In this document: positions 7,285-14,516 of the stretch, piece by piece
Position numbering within the stretch: the first letter of the stretch is position 1
How the letters are laid out: each line of letters opens with the position of its first letter
NCBI GenBank assembly: GCA_002422265.1
Contig: DIUB01000219.1
Location: 1 to 19,580 of the forward strand
Length of the DNA stretch: 19,580 nucleotides
Origin: Geobacter sp. UBA6169
GTDB lineage: Bacteria; Desulfobacterota; Desulfuromonadia; Geobacterales; Pseudopelobacteraceae
Direction of reading: 5' to 3'
Notes under the pieces: model-generated
Databases searched by the model: none
Told to the model about the DNA's origin: nothing
The model's input: the letters and a program-made list of their open reading frames with translations, nothing else
Made by a program: the position numbers and the translations under genes

Positions 7285-10200
7285 TTATCCGGCCCTGAAT
7301 GCTGCATACAGATGCAGCATTGAACGGACCCGGTAGCCGGCTGCCGCAGCCAGCTCGTTCAGCTCCTGATACGGTACCAGCGGCAGATCCTGTCCGCGTG
7401 CCCGGTCAAAGGCAACCAGCAACGCCAGCCACTGCAGCAGAATTTCAAAGCGTTCCTTGTTGAACCAGCTGGTGCCGTTATCCTGATGCACCAGCATGAA
7501 ACCGGCAGCCGCCGGATCGGCAAACAGCACCTCAAGCGACTGCTCCGGGGAGGCAGCGCTCCAAAGTCGATGTGACCGGACAACGGCACGGCACAGCTCA
7601 CCCAGCCAGCGCACTCTTTCCGGCGCGGAAGCAGGCATTCCGGTCACAAAGCCCGCCAGTGGATGGGCCAGACCGTATCGCTGCAGGCTGTCAACCCCAA
7701 GCGGCAGGGCCAGCTCGCCAACAAGTAGCATGGCCAGGGCACAACGCCGGTTCTCGCTATTCAGCGGCAGCATGCTACGGCGTACGCCCGCAGCACGCAG
7801 TCCCCGCAGGGCAGCAGCAGCTACTGCCGGGTCATGGGCTGCCGTCAACATGTGTGACAGCTGCTTCAGATCGAGCAGCGCCGCTGTTGCAGCAGGCAGC
7901 TCCTGACGATACGCAGCCAGAGCGGCAGCTGCTTCGGCTTCATCAGTCAGGAACTTCGGCAGGGATTGCAGGCAGCTCTCAAACGCAGCAATCAACGGAC
8001 GATGCATCAGCTGTATCAGTGCCTCTTCCACTGACCAGACCCCGCTTCCGGCCAGATCAGCGTAAAGCAGTTGCCACGGCGTATCCGGCGTAGCGACCAT
8101 GATACGGAAATCCAGAAAAACATGGAACTCGTACTCGCCCAGCTCTACGTAAAGCCCCTGTTGATGGATCTCAGCGGCTGTCCGCAGATACTCAAGGCCG
8201 GTCGAGAGGTCTCTGAAGGCAACAAAGGATGTCGCATCCTCCGGAACGGCCAACGCCGCCCCCAAGGTGCTGCTGTGCAGCTCGACCTGATCAGTGTCGC
8301 CTTTCATCGCCACCGGCACACTGGCCTTGATCCAGCCGGCGGTCTGTGCGTGGCAGTTGTGGTACACGACCAGGCAGCGTTCCTGACCGGCACGATTGCT
8401 GTAGGCAAACACATTTTCATCAACCCGGCCGTCATTACAGAAAAAATCATACAGGGCAAACTGCTCTGAGCCTGAAAAGAGCCAGCGCCGTTTCAGCAGC
8501 GGAAAGATCCAGAGCTCGTGACCACGAACCATCCCCTGATCAACCGGTTCATCCCAGTAGGCCCTGCGGTACTCCATGCCGTACTTTTCGCGGTACCCCT
8601 CAATCTGGCCATGGCCGAACATCGGCAACCCCGGCATGGTGGCCAGCAGCACGCAGCAGCCAAAGTACTTGCCCTGTGAGCCGAACTGCTCCACCGCCGT
8701 CTTCTCATCCGGGTTGTTCATGAAGTTGACAAACCGCTTGAGTACCTCAGGATTAAACTCCAGCACGTTCCTGACCGTCTGACGGTATTTGGCGTTCTCC
8801 TCTTTCTTGAGCATGTTCATGAAGGCGGAGTTATAGACCCGGTGCATTCCCAGGGTCCGCACAAAATAGCCCTCCATCAGCCAGAACGCCTCAGCCAGGA
8901 GCAGCGTTCCAGGGGCCTCCGCCGCTACCCGATCAACCACCTCACGCCAGAATTCCTGGGGAAATACCGCATCAAACTCATCCCGGCTCATGGCATGCTC
9001 GGCCCGGGAGGGAATACCGCCCCCCAGCCCCCGCTGCGGGAACCAGAGCCGCTGGTAGTGTTTCTTGGCCAGGGTCATGGCCGCATCAAAGCGAATAATC
9101 GGGGTCAGCCGCGCCACATGCAGAATGGTCTGCAGCACCGCCTCCCGCACCTGGGGCAGCAGATAGTTCAGCTGGGCTGTATCGTTCCAGGGGATGCTGG
9201 TACCGTCATTGCCATGATAGAGGTAGCGGGTACGCCCGTCGCGGCGATCCAGCATCCTGAACACCACGGCGGCATCCTGCTTGGTCCAGTAGCCGTCCTC
9301 GATCTGGATCGTCACCAGCGGGTCGTGTGACAGATCCTCGCCGTTAAACTGGTAGGTGGGAAACGGAGCATAGTCGGTCTGGACAAACCAATCCGGATGT
9401 TCCAACACCCAGCGCGAGTAGATGCCGGTATGGTTGGGTACCATATCACTGGCCAGCCGGATCCCCCGCTGCCAGGCACGGGTCTTCAGGTTGTGGAAGG
9501 CCTCTTCGCCGCCCAGATCGGCAGCGATGGTGTAATCAAAGAGGGAATAGGCCGAGGCATGGGCCTCGGGATTGCCGCAAAGCTGTTTGATCCGCTGCGA
9601 GGCTGCAGAGCGTTCCCACAGGCCGATCAGCCAGAGCCCGGTAAATCCCCAGGCAGCCAGCCGGTCCAGCTCCCCATCAGGCACCTGGTCAAGCCGGGTG
9701 ATCGGATGGCCATACTGCCTGCTGAGCTGCTCAAGCCAGACGTGGGTCATCTTGGCCATCATCACCACATTGGCCATCCAGTCGGCATCAGGAGAGAAGG
9801 CCTCATACTCGTGCTGCTCATACCCGGCATGGTGCCCGGCGCCAAAGGCCTGTCCGGCTGCTTCAGCATCGGCACTACCATCTGCAGCGCCGCCAACCCC
9901 GCCACCGAACTGCAGCACCTGGCTGGGACCGGGGCCGCCATCGCTCCACTGGCGCTGTTCCTCATCCAGGATATCAAAGGCGGTCAGTACTTCTTCCAAC
10001 AGCTCGGGCGGCAGCAGTTCACCCCACTGCTCTCGAATGTACCCCAACTGGCCAGCCAGGGATGCCGGAGCAGCGGTAAGGGGCGCCCGCAGCGCCTCAA
10101 CCAGAGTCATGCCGATGCCGGGTACCTGCGGCCCCTTGGCCAGAGACTGCTCCAGACGACCAACCAGGGTTTGATACGGGCTGACCGCTGCCATTTCACG

Positions 10201-10698
10201 GTCGTCCAGCAGCAGACGCAACGGGTCAACCGCGCGGTTGCGGGATGCCAGATTCAGCAGCAGCAGTTCACGCAACAGCAGGTGCCGACGGCTGGCCTGA
10301 TCAAGCTGCTCAAGATCGATTTCTGGTGGAAAGGTTTGCTCAAACAGGGCAAAAGTCTGTTCCGCATCGGGGCTGTCAACCGGGATACCGGCCTGCTGCA
10401 GGGCAGCGCTCAGCAGGTCATCCCCCTGCTCATCTGCAACCGTATCCACCAGGTAGCGATAAATCCGCAGCAGGGTGGCGTAGAGGTTCAGCTGGGCAGC
10501 GGTGGCGGCGGCAGGCCCCAGACCGGAGCGGGCCATGGTGATGGCCAGCCTGCGGTACACCAGCACCGCCGGGTAACGCGAGGCATCGACAGGAACCAGC
10601 TCTTGCAGTCTGAATTGCTGCCGGGCACGGGCGCTGGTCTGGATGGCAAACGGAAAGTAGTCGGATCGAAGTGGCGGCATGATCACCTGCTCAGGCAT
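7285..10698 (-). CDS. Large GH13 alpha-amylase-family protein with long N- and C-terminal extensions
   Basis: This 1137-aa protein has a central GH13 barrel (about 305-780). Motif I is DMVPNH (418-423). Motif II holds Arg536 and nucleophile Asp538 (IIRFDAA). Motif III is LLAEAFW with acid/base Glu603. Motif IV is NNPDE (661-665) with Asp664 as transition-state stabiliser, but with Pro663 where most amylases have His. All three catalytic acids are therefore present. The first 300 residues are mostly helical by appearance, ending in a Gly/Ala-rich linker (264-290). After a likely all-beta section (about 780-870), residues 880-1137 form another Ala/Leu-rich helical region. No signal peptide, so cytoplasmic. 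It probably acts on glycogen, maltodextrin or trehalose-type substrates; hydrolase versus transglycosidase cannot be told. The ATG at 10698 lacks a ribosome site; Met7 (10680) has AGGTG very close and could be the real start. Confidence 0.85.
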   Translation of the reverse strand: MPEQVIMPPLRSDYFPFAIQTSARARQQFRLQELVPVDASRYPAVLVYRRLAITMARSGLGPAAATAAQLNLYATLLRIYRYLVDTVADEQGDDLLSAALQQAGIPVDSPDAEQTFALFEQTFPPEIDLEQLDQASRRHLLLRELLLLNLASRNRAVDPLRLLLDDREMAAVSPYQTLVGRLEQSLAKGPQVPGIGMTLVEALRAPLTAAPASLAGQLGYIREQWGELLPPELLEEVLTAFDILDEEQRQWSDGGPGPSQVLQFGGGVGGAADGSADAEAAGQAFGAGHHAGYEQHEYEAFSPDADWMANVVMMAKMTHVWLEQLSRQYGHPITRLDQVPDGELDRLAAWGFTGLWLIGLWERSAASQRIKQLCGNPEAHASAYSLFDYTIAADLGGEEAFHNLKTRAWQRGIRLASDMVPNHTGIYSRWVLEHPDWFVQTDYAPFPTYQFNGEDLSHDPLVTIQIEDGYWTKQDAAVVFRMLDRRDGRTRYLYHGNDGTSIPWNDTAQLNYLLPQVREAVLQTILHVARLTPIIRFDAAMTLAKKHYQRLWFPQRGLGGGIPSRAEHAMSRDEFDAVFPQEFWREVVDRVAAEAPGTLLLAEAFWLMEGYFVRTLGMHRVYNSAFMNMLKKEENAKYRQTVRNVLEFNPEVLKRFVNFMNNPDEKTAVEQFGSQGKYFGCCVLLATMPGLPMFGHGQIEGYREKYGMEYRRAYWDEPVDQGMVRGHELWIFPLLKRRWLFSGSEQFALYDFFCNDGRVDENVFAYSNRAGQERCLVVYHNCHAQTAGWIKASVPVAMKGDTDQVELHSSTLGAALAVPEDATSFVAFRDLSTGLEYLRTAAEIHQQGLYVELGEYEFHVFLDFRIMVATPDTPWQLLYADLAGSGVWSVEEALIQLMHRPLIAAFESCLQSLPKFLTDEAEAAAALAAYRQELPAATAALLDLKQLSHMLTAAHDPAVAAAALRGLRAAGVRRSMLPLNSENRRCALAMLLVGELALPLGVDSLQRYGLAHPLAGFVTGMPASAPERVRWLGELCRAVVRSHRLWSAASPEQSLEVLFADPAAAGFMLVHQDNGTSWFNKERFEILLQWLALLVAFDRARGQDLPLVPYQELNELAAAAGYRVRSMLHLYAAFRAG

Positions 10699-10724
10699 TC
10701 GTGGTAGCGCAGCACAGGAGAAAG

Positions 10725-10750
10725 AGGCGACCCGGGCTTCCGGGCCGCCT
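10725..10750 (-). terminator. Strong hairpin between the TPR gene and the amylase-like gene
   Basis: AGGCG (10725-10729) pairs with CGCCT (10746-10750), and CCCGG (10731-10735) with CCGGG (10740-10744), with one A/C mismatch and a GCTT loop. On the minus strand it starts 9 bases after the TPR stop and is followed by CTTTCTCC, a broken T-run. It could be an intrinsic terminator of the TPR gene or an attenuator before the amylase-like operon. The imperfect T-run keeps confidence moderate. Confidence 0.55.
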
Positions 10751-10758
10751 GCGGTACA

Positions 10759-12669
10759 TCAACGTGTGGTTTTCTTGGCAGGCGCCTTGGTCTTTTTAGC
10801 GCTGCTTTTTTTCTTAACCGTCTTACTTTTAGTCACTTTTTTACTTTTAGCTTTTTTTGCTTTTTGAGACTTAACGGCAGCACGCGGCACCGGGTTGAAT
10901 TCATCCCGGATGTTGTTCAGCAGCACAGCAGTCTCTTCCATGGTCGGGTCTGCCTTTTTGGCGGCCTCAAGGGCCTCCCGTGCCTCAGAAAGGCGGCCGG
11001 TCTTGATATGAACACGCCCTAGGGCATGCAGGGCGCGGGCATGATCCGGCTTCAGCTCAATCGCCTTTTTATAGGAATCAGCTGCATGCTCATACTCTTT
11101 CTTAAAGTCGTAGATCAGCCCCAGCTTATAGTGATTGTTCGGGTCATCCGGCGCCAGTTCCACCGCTTCCTTCAGCAGCAGTGCCAGCTCATCGTACTTC
11201 TTCTCCTTCACATAAATGGCCACCAGGGCATTACGGGTCTCACTATCATCCTTCTGCAGATCAAGTGCCTTGCGGTAATGCTCCAGGGCCTTGTCGTTCA
11301 GCCCCTTGTTCTTATACAAGGTGGCAATCTCACGGTTGGCATCCGGATTATCCGGTGCAAGCCCCAGCACTGCCTTGTAGGAATCTTCCGCCAGGTTGAG
11401 GTTCTTGTTTGCAACAAAGATACGAGCCAGCTTAAGGTGGATATCGGCACTCTCAGGTTTCAGCTTCAGAAATTCAACATACTGCTCAATGGCCTCCTGG
11501 GTATTTCCACGACTGTAACGGATATCAGCCAGCTTGAGCCGCGCCTCGGCAAAGGAAGGCCTGCGCTCGACAGCCCGCTTGTAGGAGACCACCGCTTCAT
11601 CAAGCTGATTACGTTTTTCGTACAAAAGACCCAGGTTGTAATAAACTTCAGGCCGGGTGCTACCACGGTGCACCGCCTCGCGGTAGGCCAGGATCGCATC
11701 GGCTTCGCGACCACTCTTGTAATACAGGGTACCAAGCCCTTCATACGGCTCAATGGCGTCCGGCTGCTGCCGCATGACGATCTGGTAGGCCTCGATCGCC
11801 TCGTCCGTCTTGCCTGCCGCAGCATACTTCTCAGCCAGGGCCAGCCCTTCTGGCTGGGACGGCTGTTCAGGCACGGCAACCTTCTTGCCTCCCAGCAGCC
11901 GCTCATACTCGGCTTGCTTGAGATCACCCCTGGCCTCATAGAGATCCGCCAGCATCAGGTGCAGACGCTGGCTGCGCGGATTGGCAACCGTTCCCTTTTT
12001 CAATAACTCCAGGGCAGCATCCTGCTGGTTCTGCTGCAGATACAAGGCTGCCAGGGCAGCAACAGCCTGCTCGTTTGACGGCTCAAGCACCAGCGCCCGC
12101 TTGAATTCATCGGTGGCACGACCGGTTTGTCCCTGGGCCGCAAACACCTCGGCCTGGCCCGCCACAACAACGGCATCGCCAGGAGCCATCCGACCGGCCT
12201 CACCGTAATGATACAGCGCCAGCACGTAGAACTTCTTGTCCAGCATGATTCTGCCCATGGCCTTATGGTAAGCCGGCAGCCGCAGGGCAGTCAGCGCCCT
12301 GGTCAGTGATATGGCTGCATCGTCCACCAGTCCCTTGTCCAGGTACAACAGGCCCAGATTGCCATTGGCAACCGCCAGGTCCGGTTCCTGCTGCAGTGCC
12401 CGACGATAGGCCACCACTGCCCCGTCGCTGTTGCCGGCCCGTTCGGCCTGTAGCCCCTGCACAAACTGCGCGGCGGCGCCGTCAGGACAGAGTGTGCGAA
12501 TCCGTTCCTCCTGCTTGATTCTGGCCTCCTGATCAGCCAGCGCTGGCAACTTCTCAGCCAGCTCCAGCGCCTCCTTGCATTTATTACCGCCGAAGCTCCA
12601 GCTGAACCCGGTCAGTAGCATAAAAGCTGCTGCCAGCAGCGGGAGGGTTCCTGCTATTTTTTTGTACAT
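10759..12669 (-). CDS. Exported tetratricopeptide-repeat protein with lysine-rich C-terminal tail
   Basis: I place the start at the ATG at 12669 (636 aa). The frame reaches 12741, but the upstream part overlaps the promoter; AAAGGA lies upstream of 12669. The N-terminus (MYKKIAGTLPLLAAAFMLLTGFSW) is a Sec signal peptide or membrane anchor; there is no lipobox cysteine. Most of the protein, to about residue 590, consists of many 34-residue TPR units with the pattern NLGLLYLDKGLVDDAAISL, so it is a protein-interaction scaffold, probably periplasmic or envelope-bound. The last 41 residues are low-complexity with 17 lysines plus Ser, Thr and Ala, resembling a histone H1 tail. PilW/PilF- or PelB-like roles are possible in principle, but nothing specific supports them. 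It has its own promoter and is separated from the next gene by a hairpin. Confidence 0.87.
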   Translation of the reverse strand: MYKKIAGTLPLLAAAFMLLTGFSWSFGGNKCKEALELAEKLPALADQEARIKQEERIRTLCPDGAAAQFVQGLQAERAGNSDGAVVAYRRALQQEPDLAVANGNLGLLYLDKGLVDDAAISLTRALTALRLPAYHKAMGRIMLDKKFYVLALYHYGEAGRMAPGDAVVVAGQAEVFAAQGQTGRATDEFKRALVLEPSNEQAVAALAALYLQQNQQDAALELLKKGTVANPRSQRLHLMLADLYEARGDLKQAEYERLLGGKKVAVPEQPSQPEGLALAEKYAAAGKTDEAIEAYQIVMRQQPDAIEPYEGLGTLYYKSGREADAILAYREAVHRGSTRPEVYYNLGLLYEKRNQLDEAVVSYKRAVERRPSFAEARLKLADIRYSRGNTQEAIEQYVEFLKLKPESADIHLKLARIFVANKNLNLAEDSYKAVLGLAPDNPDANREIATLYKNKGLNDKALEHYRKALDLQKDDSETRNALVAIYVKEKKYDELALLLKEAVELAPDDPNNHYKLGLIYDFKKEYEHAADSYKKAIELKPDHARALHALGRVHIKTGRLSEAREALEAAKKADPTMEETAVLLNNIRDEFNPVPRAAVKSQKAKKAKSKKVTKSKTVKKKSSAKKTKAPAKKTTR

Positions 12670-12708
12670 GGTTAATTTTCCTTTTGTTTGGCTCGAAAAA
12701 TGATCTGA

Positions 12709-12737
12709 AGTATACAGAGAACGCCTGACAAATTCAA
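12709..12737 (-). promoter_or_regulatory. Candidate sigma70 promoter for the TPR gene
   Basis: On the minus strand TTGAAT (12737-12732) and TATACT (12714-12709) are separated by 17 bases. The -10 is a 5 of 6 match to TATAAT. Transcription would begin near 12702, leaving a leader of about 33 bases before the ATG at 12669, which also argues for that start over 12741. Confidence 0.6.
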
Positions 12738-12755
12738 ACAATTCTGCCGAACTGC

Positions 12756-12785
12756 TTGATTCTCTATTGTTTTGTGGAATACTAT
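12756..12785 (+). promoter_or_regulatory. Candidate sigma70 promoter for the HDOD gene
   Basis: TTGATT (12756-12761) and TACTAT (12780-12785) are separated by 18 bases, each 4 of 6 to consensus, about 50 bp before the ATG at 12833. It lies back to back with the divergent TPR promoter, the two -35 boxes being 18 bp apart. Confidence 0.5.
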
Positions 12786-12832
12786 GGGAAAATTCTGATC
12801 AAGACCGGCAAACCAACCGAGGAAACCGAGAG

Positions 12833-13681
12833 ATGCGCAACGAACTGGAACAGATCATCATGGCAGCGGGCGACCTGCCTACCATCCCGGTGGTGGCCAC
12901 CAAAGTACTGCAGCTGATGGAAGACGAGACGTCGACCGCCGAGGATCTGGCCCGGGTAGTGGCCTCTGACCCGGCAGTGGCGGCCCGGGTGCTGAAGATA
13001 TCAAACTCTTCGTTTTATGGCGCCCAGCGCCAGATCCAGACCCTGCCCCACGCCATCATGATGCTCGGCTTTGTCACCCTGAAAAGCGTGGTGGTTGCGG
13101 CATCGGTCAAGCAGGTCTACCAACCCTACGGTCTGACCGAGAAGCTCCTGTGGGAGCACTCCTTCGGTGCCGGCCTTGCCGCACGGCTGATCGCCAAGGA
13201 CCTGCGCAAGGTCAATCCTGATGAGGCATTTCTGGGGGGATTGTTCCACGATATCGGCAAACAGATCATGAACTTCCTGGAAAAAGACAAATTCCAGGAA
13301 CTGATGCAGCTCTGTTACAACGACGACATCTCTTTTGAAAAGGCAGAGCGGCTTTTGTTCCCCTACAACCATGAAGAGGCCGGTGCCCTGGTAATCCGCA
13401 AGTGGAATTTTCCGGATCAGCTGATGAAAGCGGTGCTGGCGCACCACAGCCTGGAGCTTGATCCGTCAGAAGAACCGTATCTGGTCACCCTGACCAACAT
13501 CGTCAGCCTGGCCAACCTGTTCTGCCACCGCTACGGTGTCGGCACCCTCAAGGCCCAGGAGGACCTGGACGTGGCTGCCAGCCAACAGGCTATTAATCTG
13601 GAACTGGATCAAGAGCGAACAGCAGCGCTGCTTGAGCAGTTTTTCGAGGCCTACACCAAGGACCAGTCGTTTTTCAGCTGA
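12833..13681 (+). CDS. HDOD-domain signalling protein
   Basis: This 282-aa protein is almost entirely one HDOD domain. Typical stretches are AGDLPTIPVVATKVLQLM (12-29), ASDPAVAARVLKISNSSFYG (44-63) and LPHAIMMLGF (71-80). HD-like residues are kept: His109, His139-Asp140 in GLFHDIGK (136-143), His180 and His204-205. HDOD proteins are regulatory domains found with chemotaxis and cyclic di-GMP systems; most have no proven enzyme activity. There is no other domain, signal peptide or membrane segment. I chose the ATG at 12833 because GAGGAAA (12819-12825) sits 7 bases upstream; the frame itself begins at 12767 but overlaps the predicted promoter. The 3' end is 4 bp from the convergent small gene. 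Its partner is unknown. Confidence 0.9.
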   Translation: MRNELEQIIMAAGDLPTIPVVATKVLQLMEDETSTAEDLARVVASDPAVAARVLKISNSSFYGAQRQIQTLPHAIMMLGFVTLKSVVVAASVKQVYQPYGLTEKLLWEHSFGAGLAARLIAKDLRKVNPDEAFLGGLFHDIGKQIMNFLEKDKFQELMQLCYNDDISFEKAERLLFPYNHEEAGALVIRKWNFPDQLMKAVLAHHSLELDPSEEPYLVTLTNIVSLANLFCHRYGVGTLKAQEDLDVAASQQAINLELDQERTAALLEQFFEAYTKDQSFFS

Positions 13682-13685
13682 TTCA

Positions 13686-13919
13686 TTATTCCGTTATATC
13701 TTCAAGATGCTCCAGAATGGTCTTGCGCCAGGTTCCATCTGCTCGCCTGCGGGCCTCTTCAGACAGCTCGACGCTATCATCGTCAGCACTCAGCTCGTCG
13801 CGCCCTCCGCCTGCCTTTATGAGGCGACGCAAACGCTCACGGCTCTGTTCCCGCTCCTGCGAGCTGCTGCGACGCTCAACACCGCCAGCCCTGATGACCC
13901 CCTGAACCGGTTCTGTCAT
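13686..13919 (-). CDS. Small charged protein of unknown function (77 aa)
   Basis: The case for a real gene is a near-ideal GGAGG ribosome site 7 bases before the ATG at 13919 and a snug fit between the HDOD stop and the divergent def gene. The protein is very hydrophilic, rich in Arg, Glu and Ser, with no Cys, no signal peptide and no membrane segment. It looks helical, with Arg/Glu-rich stretches around residues 16-34 and a C-terminal segment VELSEEARRRADGTW (50-64). The LSEEAR element recalls small FlgM-like proteins, but the rest does not match and I do not claim that family. No function can be given. Confidence 0.6.
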   Translation of the reverse strand: MTEPVQGVIRAGGVERRSSSQEREQSRERLRRLIKAGGGRDELSADDDSVELSEEARRRADGTWRKTILEHLEDITE

Positions 13920-13931
13920 TTGGAACCTCCT

Positions 13932-13947
13932 GCAACTGCACAGTTGC
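13932..13947. promoter_or_regulatory. 7-bp inverted repeat in the small-gene/def divergent region
   Basis: GCAACTG (13932-13938) and CAGTTGC (13941-13947) are perfect inverted arms separated by CA. The site lies directly upstream of the ribosome site of the 77-aa gene and overlaps the proposed -35 box of def, so it could be a repressor site affecting both genes, or a leader hairpin for the small gene. Confidence 0.4.
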
Positions 13948-13973
13948 TTTCATCATATACTGCTTGATATAGT
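13944..13973 (+). promoter_or_regulatory. Candidate promoter for def-fmt-DUF116
   Basis: TTGCTT (13944-13949) and TATAGT (13968-13973) are 18 bases apart, 43 bp before the def ATG. The -10 is 5 of 6 to consensus, the -35 weaker. Confidence 0.42.
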
Positions 13974-14015
13974 AACTCCTTGTACATTCCAGACCATTAA
14001 ACGAGCACCGCCACC

Positions 14016-14516
14016 ATGATCCGTCCCATATTGACCGTTCCTGATCCGCTGCTGAAACAGAAATCACTGCCGGTTCCGATCATCACCGACGAGGTGATTC
14101 AATTGGCCCGCGACATGGCCGAGACTATGTACGCTGCCCCCGGTGTGGGCCTGGCCGCCCCCCAGGTAGGGGTACTGCAACGGCTCATCGTGATTGACGT
14201 TGCTGGCAATGATGAGCCGCCCCAGCTGATTACCGCCATTAACCCGGTCATCATCCATGCAGAAGACGACTGTTTTGATGAAGAAGGCTGCCTTTCGGTG
14301 CCTGACTTTGCAGCCAACGTCAAGCGCCACCGCCGGGTGACGGTCAAGGCGCTCACCCTTGAGGGGCAGGAACGGATCTGGCACGCTGACGGGTTGCTGG
14401 CCATTGCCTTCCAGCATGAGATCGACCACCTTGACGGTATTCTCTTTGTAGATCGGCTCTCACCGCTCAAACGTGAACTGTTTCTCAAAAAGCTGAAGAA
14501 GAGGGGAACCCCATGA
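14016..14516 (+). CDS. def: Peptide deformylase
   Basis: This 166-aa protein has all three deformylase motifs: GVGLAAPQVG (43-52, with Gln50), EEGCLSVP (89-96, metal-binding Cys92) and QHEIDHLDG (133-141, with His134, catalytic Glu135 and His138). It removes the formyl group from the N-terminal methionine of new proteins in the cytoplasm. Length is normal for bacterial Def. No strong Shine-Dalgarno precedes the ATG, but the N-terminal MIRPILTVPDPLL is typical of the family, supporting the start. It overlaps fmt by 4 bp (ATGA), the classic def-fmt pair. Confidence 0.97.
   Translation: MIRPILTVPDPLLKQKSLPVPIITDEVIQLARDMAETMYAAPGVGLAAPQVGVLQRLIVIDVAGNDEPPQLITAINPVIIHAEDDCFDEEGCLSVPDFAANVKRHRRVTVKALTLEGQERIWHADGLLAIAFQHEIDHLDGILFVDRLSPLKRELFLKKLKKRGTP

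Noticed and set aside
7278..7307. Ten-residue N-terminal extension of the barrel protein
   Set aside because: It would place polar residues before the signal peptide and overlap the upstream stop; Met at 7277 gives a normal signal peptide.
9397..10707. Long plus-strand open frame (436 codons) opposite the amylase-like gene
   Set aside because: The opposite strand encodes a protein with all GH13 catalytic motifs. The plus-strand product has no recognisable motif or ribosome site; it is a GC-rich shadow frame.
10786..10875. T-rich stretch as a possible terminator or repeat
   Set aside because: It is the lysine-codon-rich 3' end of the TPR gene read on the opposite strand.
12670..12741. 24-residue N-terminal extension of the TPR protein
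   Set aside because: It overlaps the predicted -10/-35 boxes and would bury the signal peptide; Met at 12669 has an upstream ribosome site.
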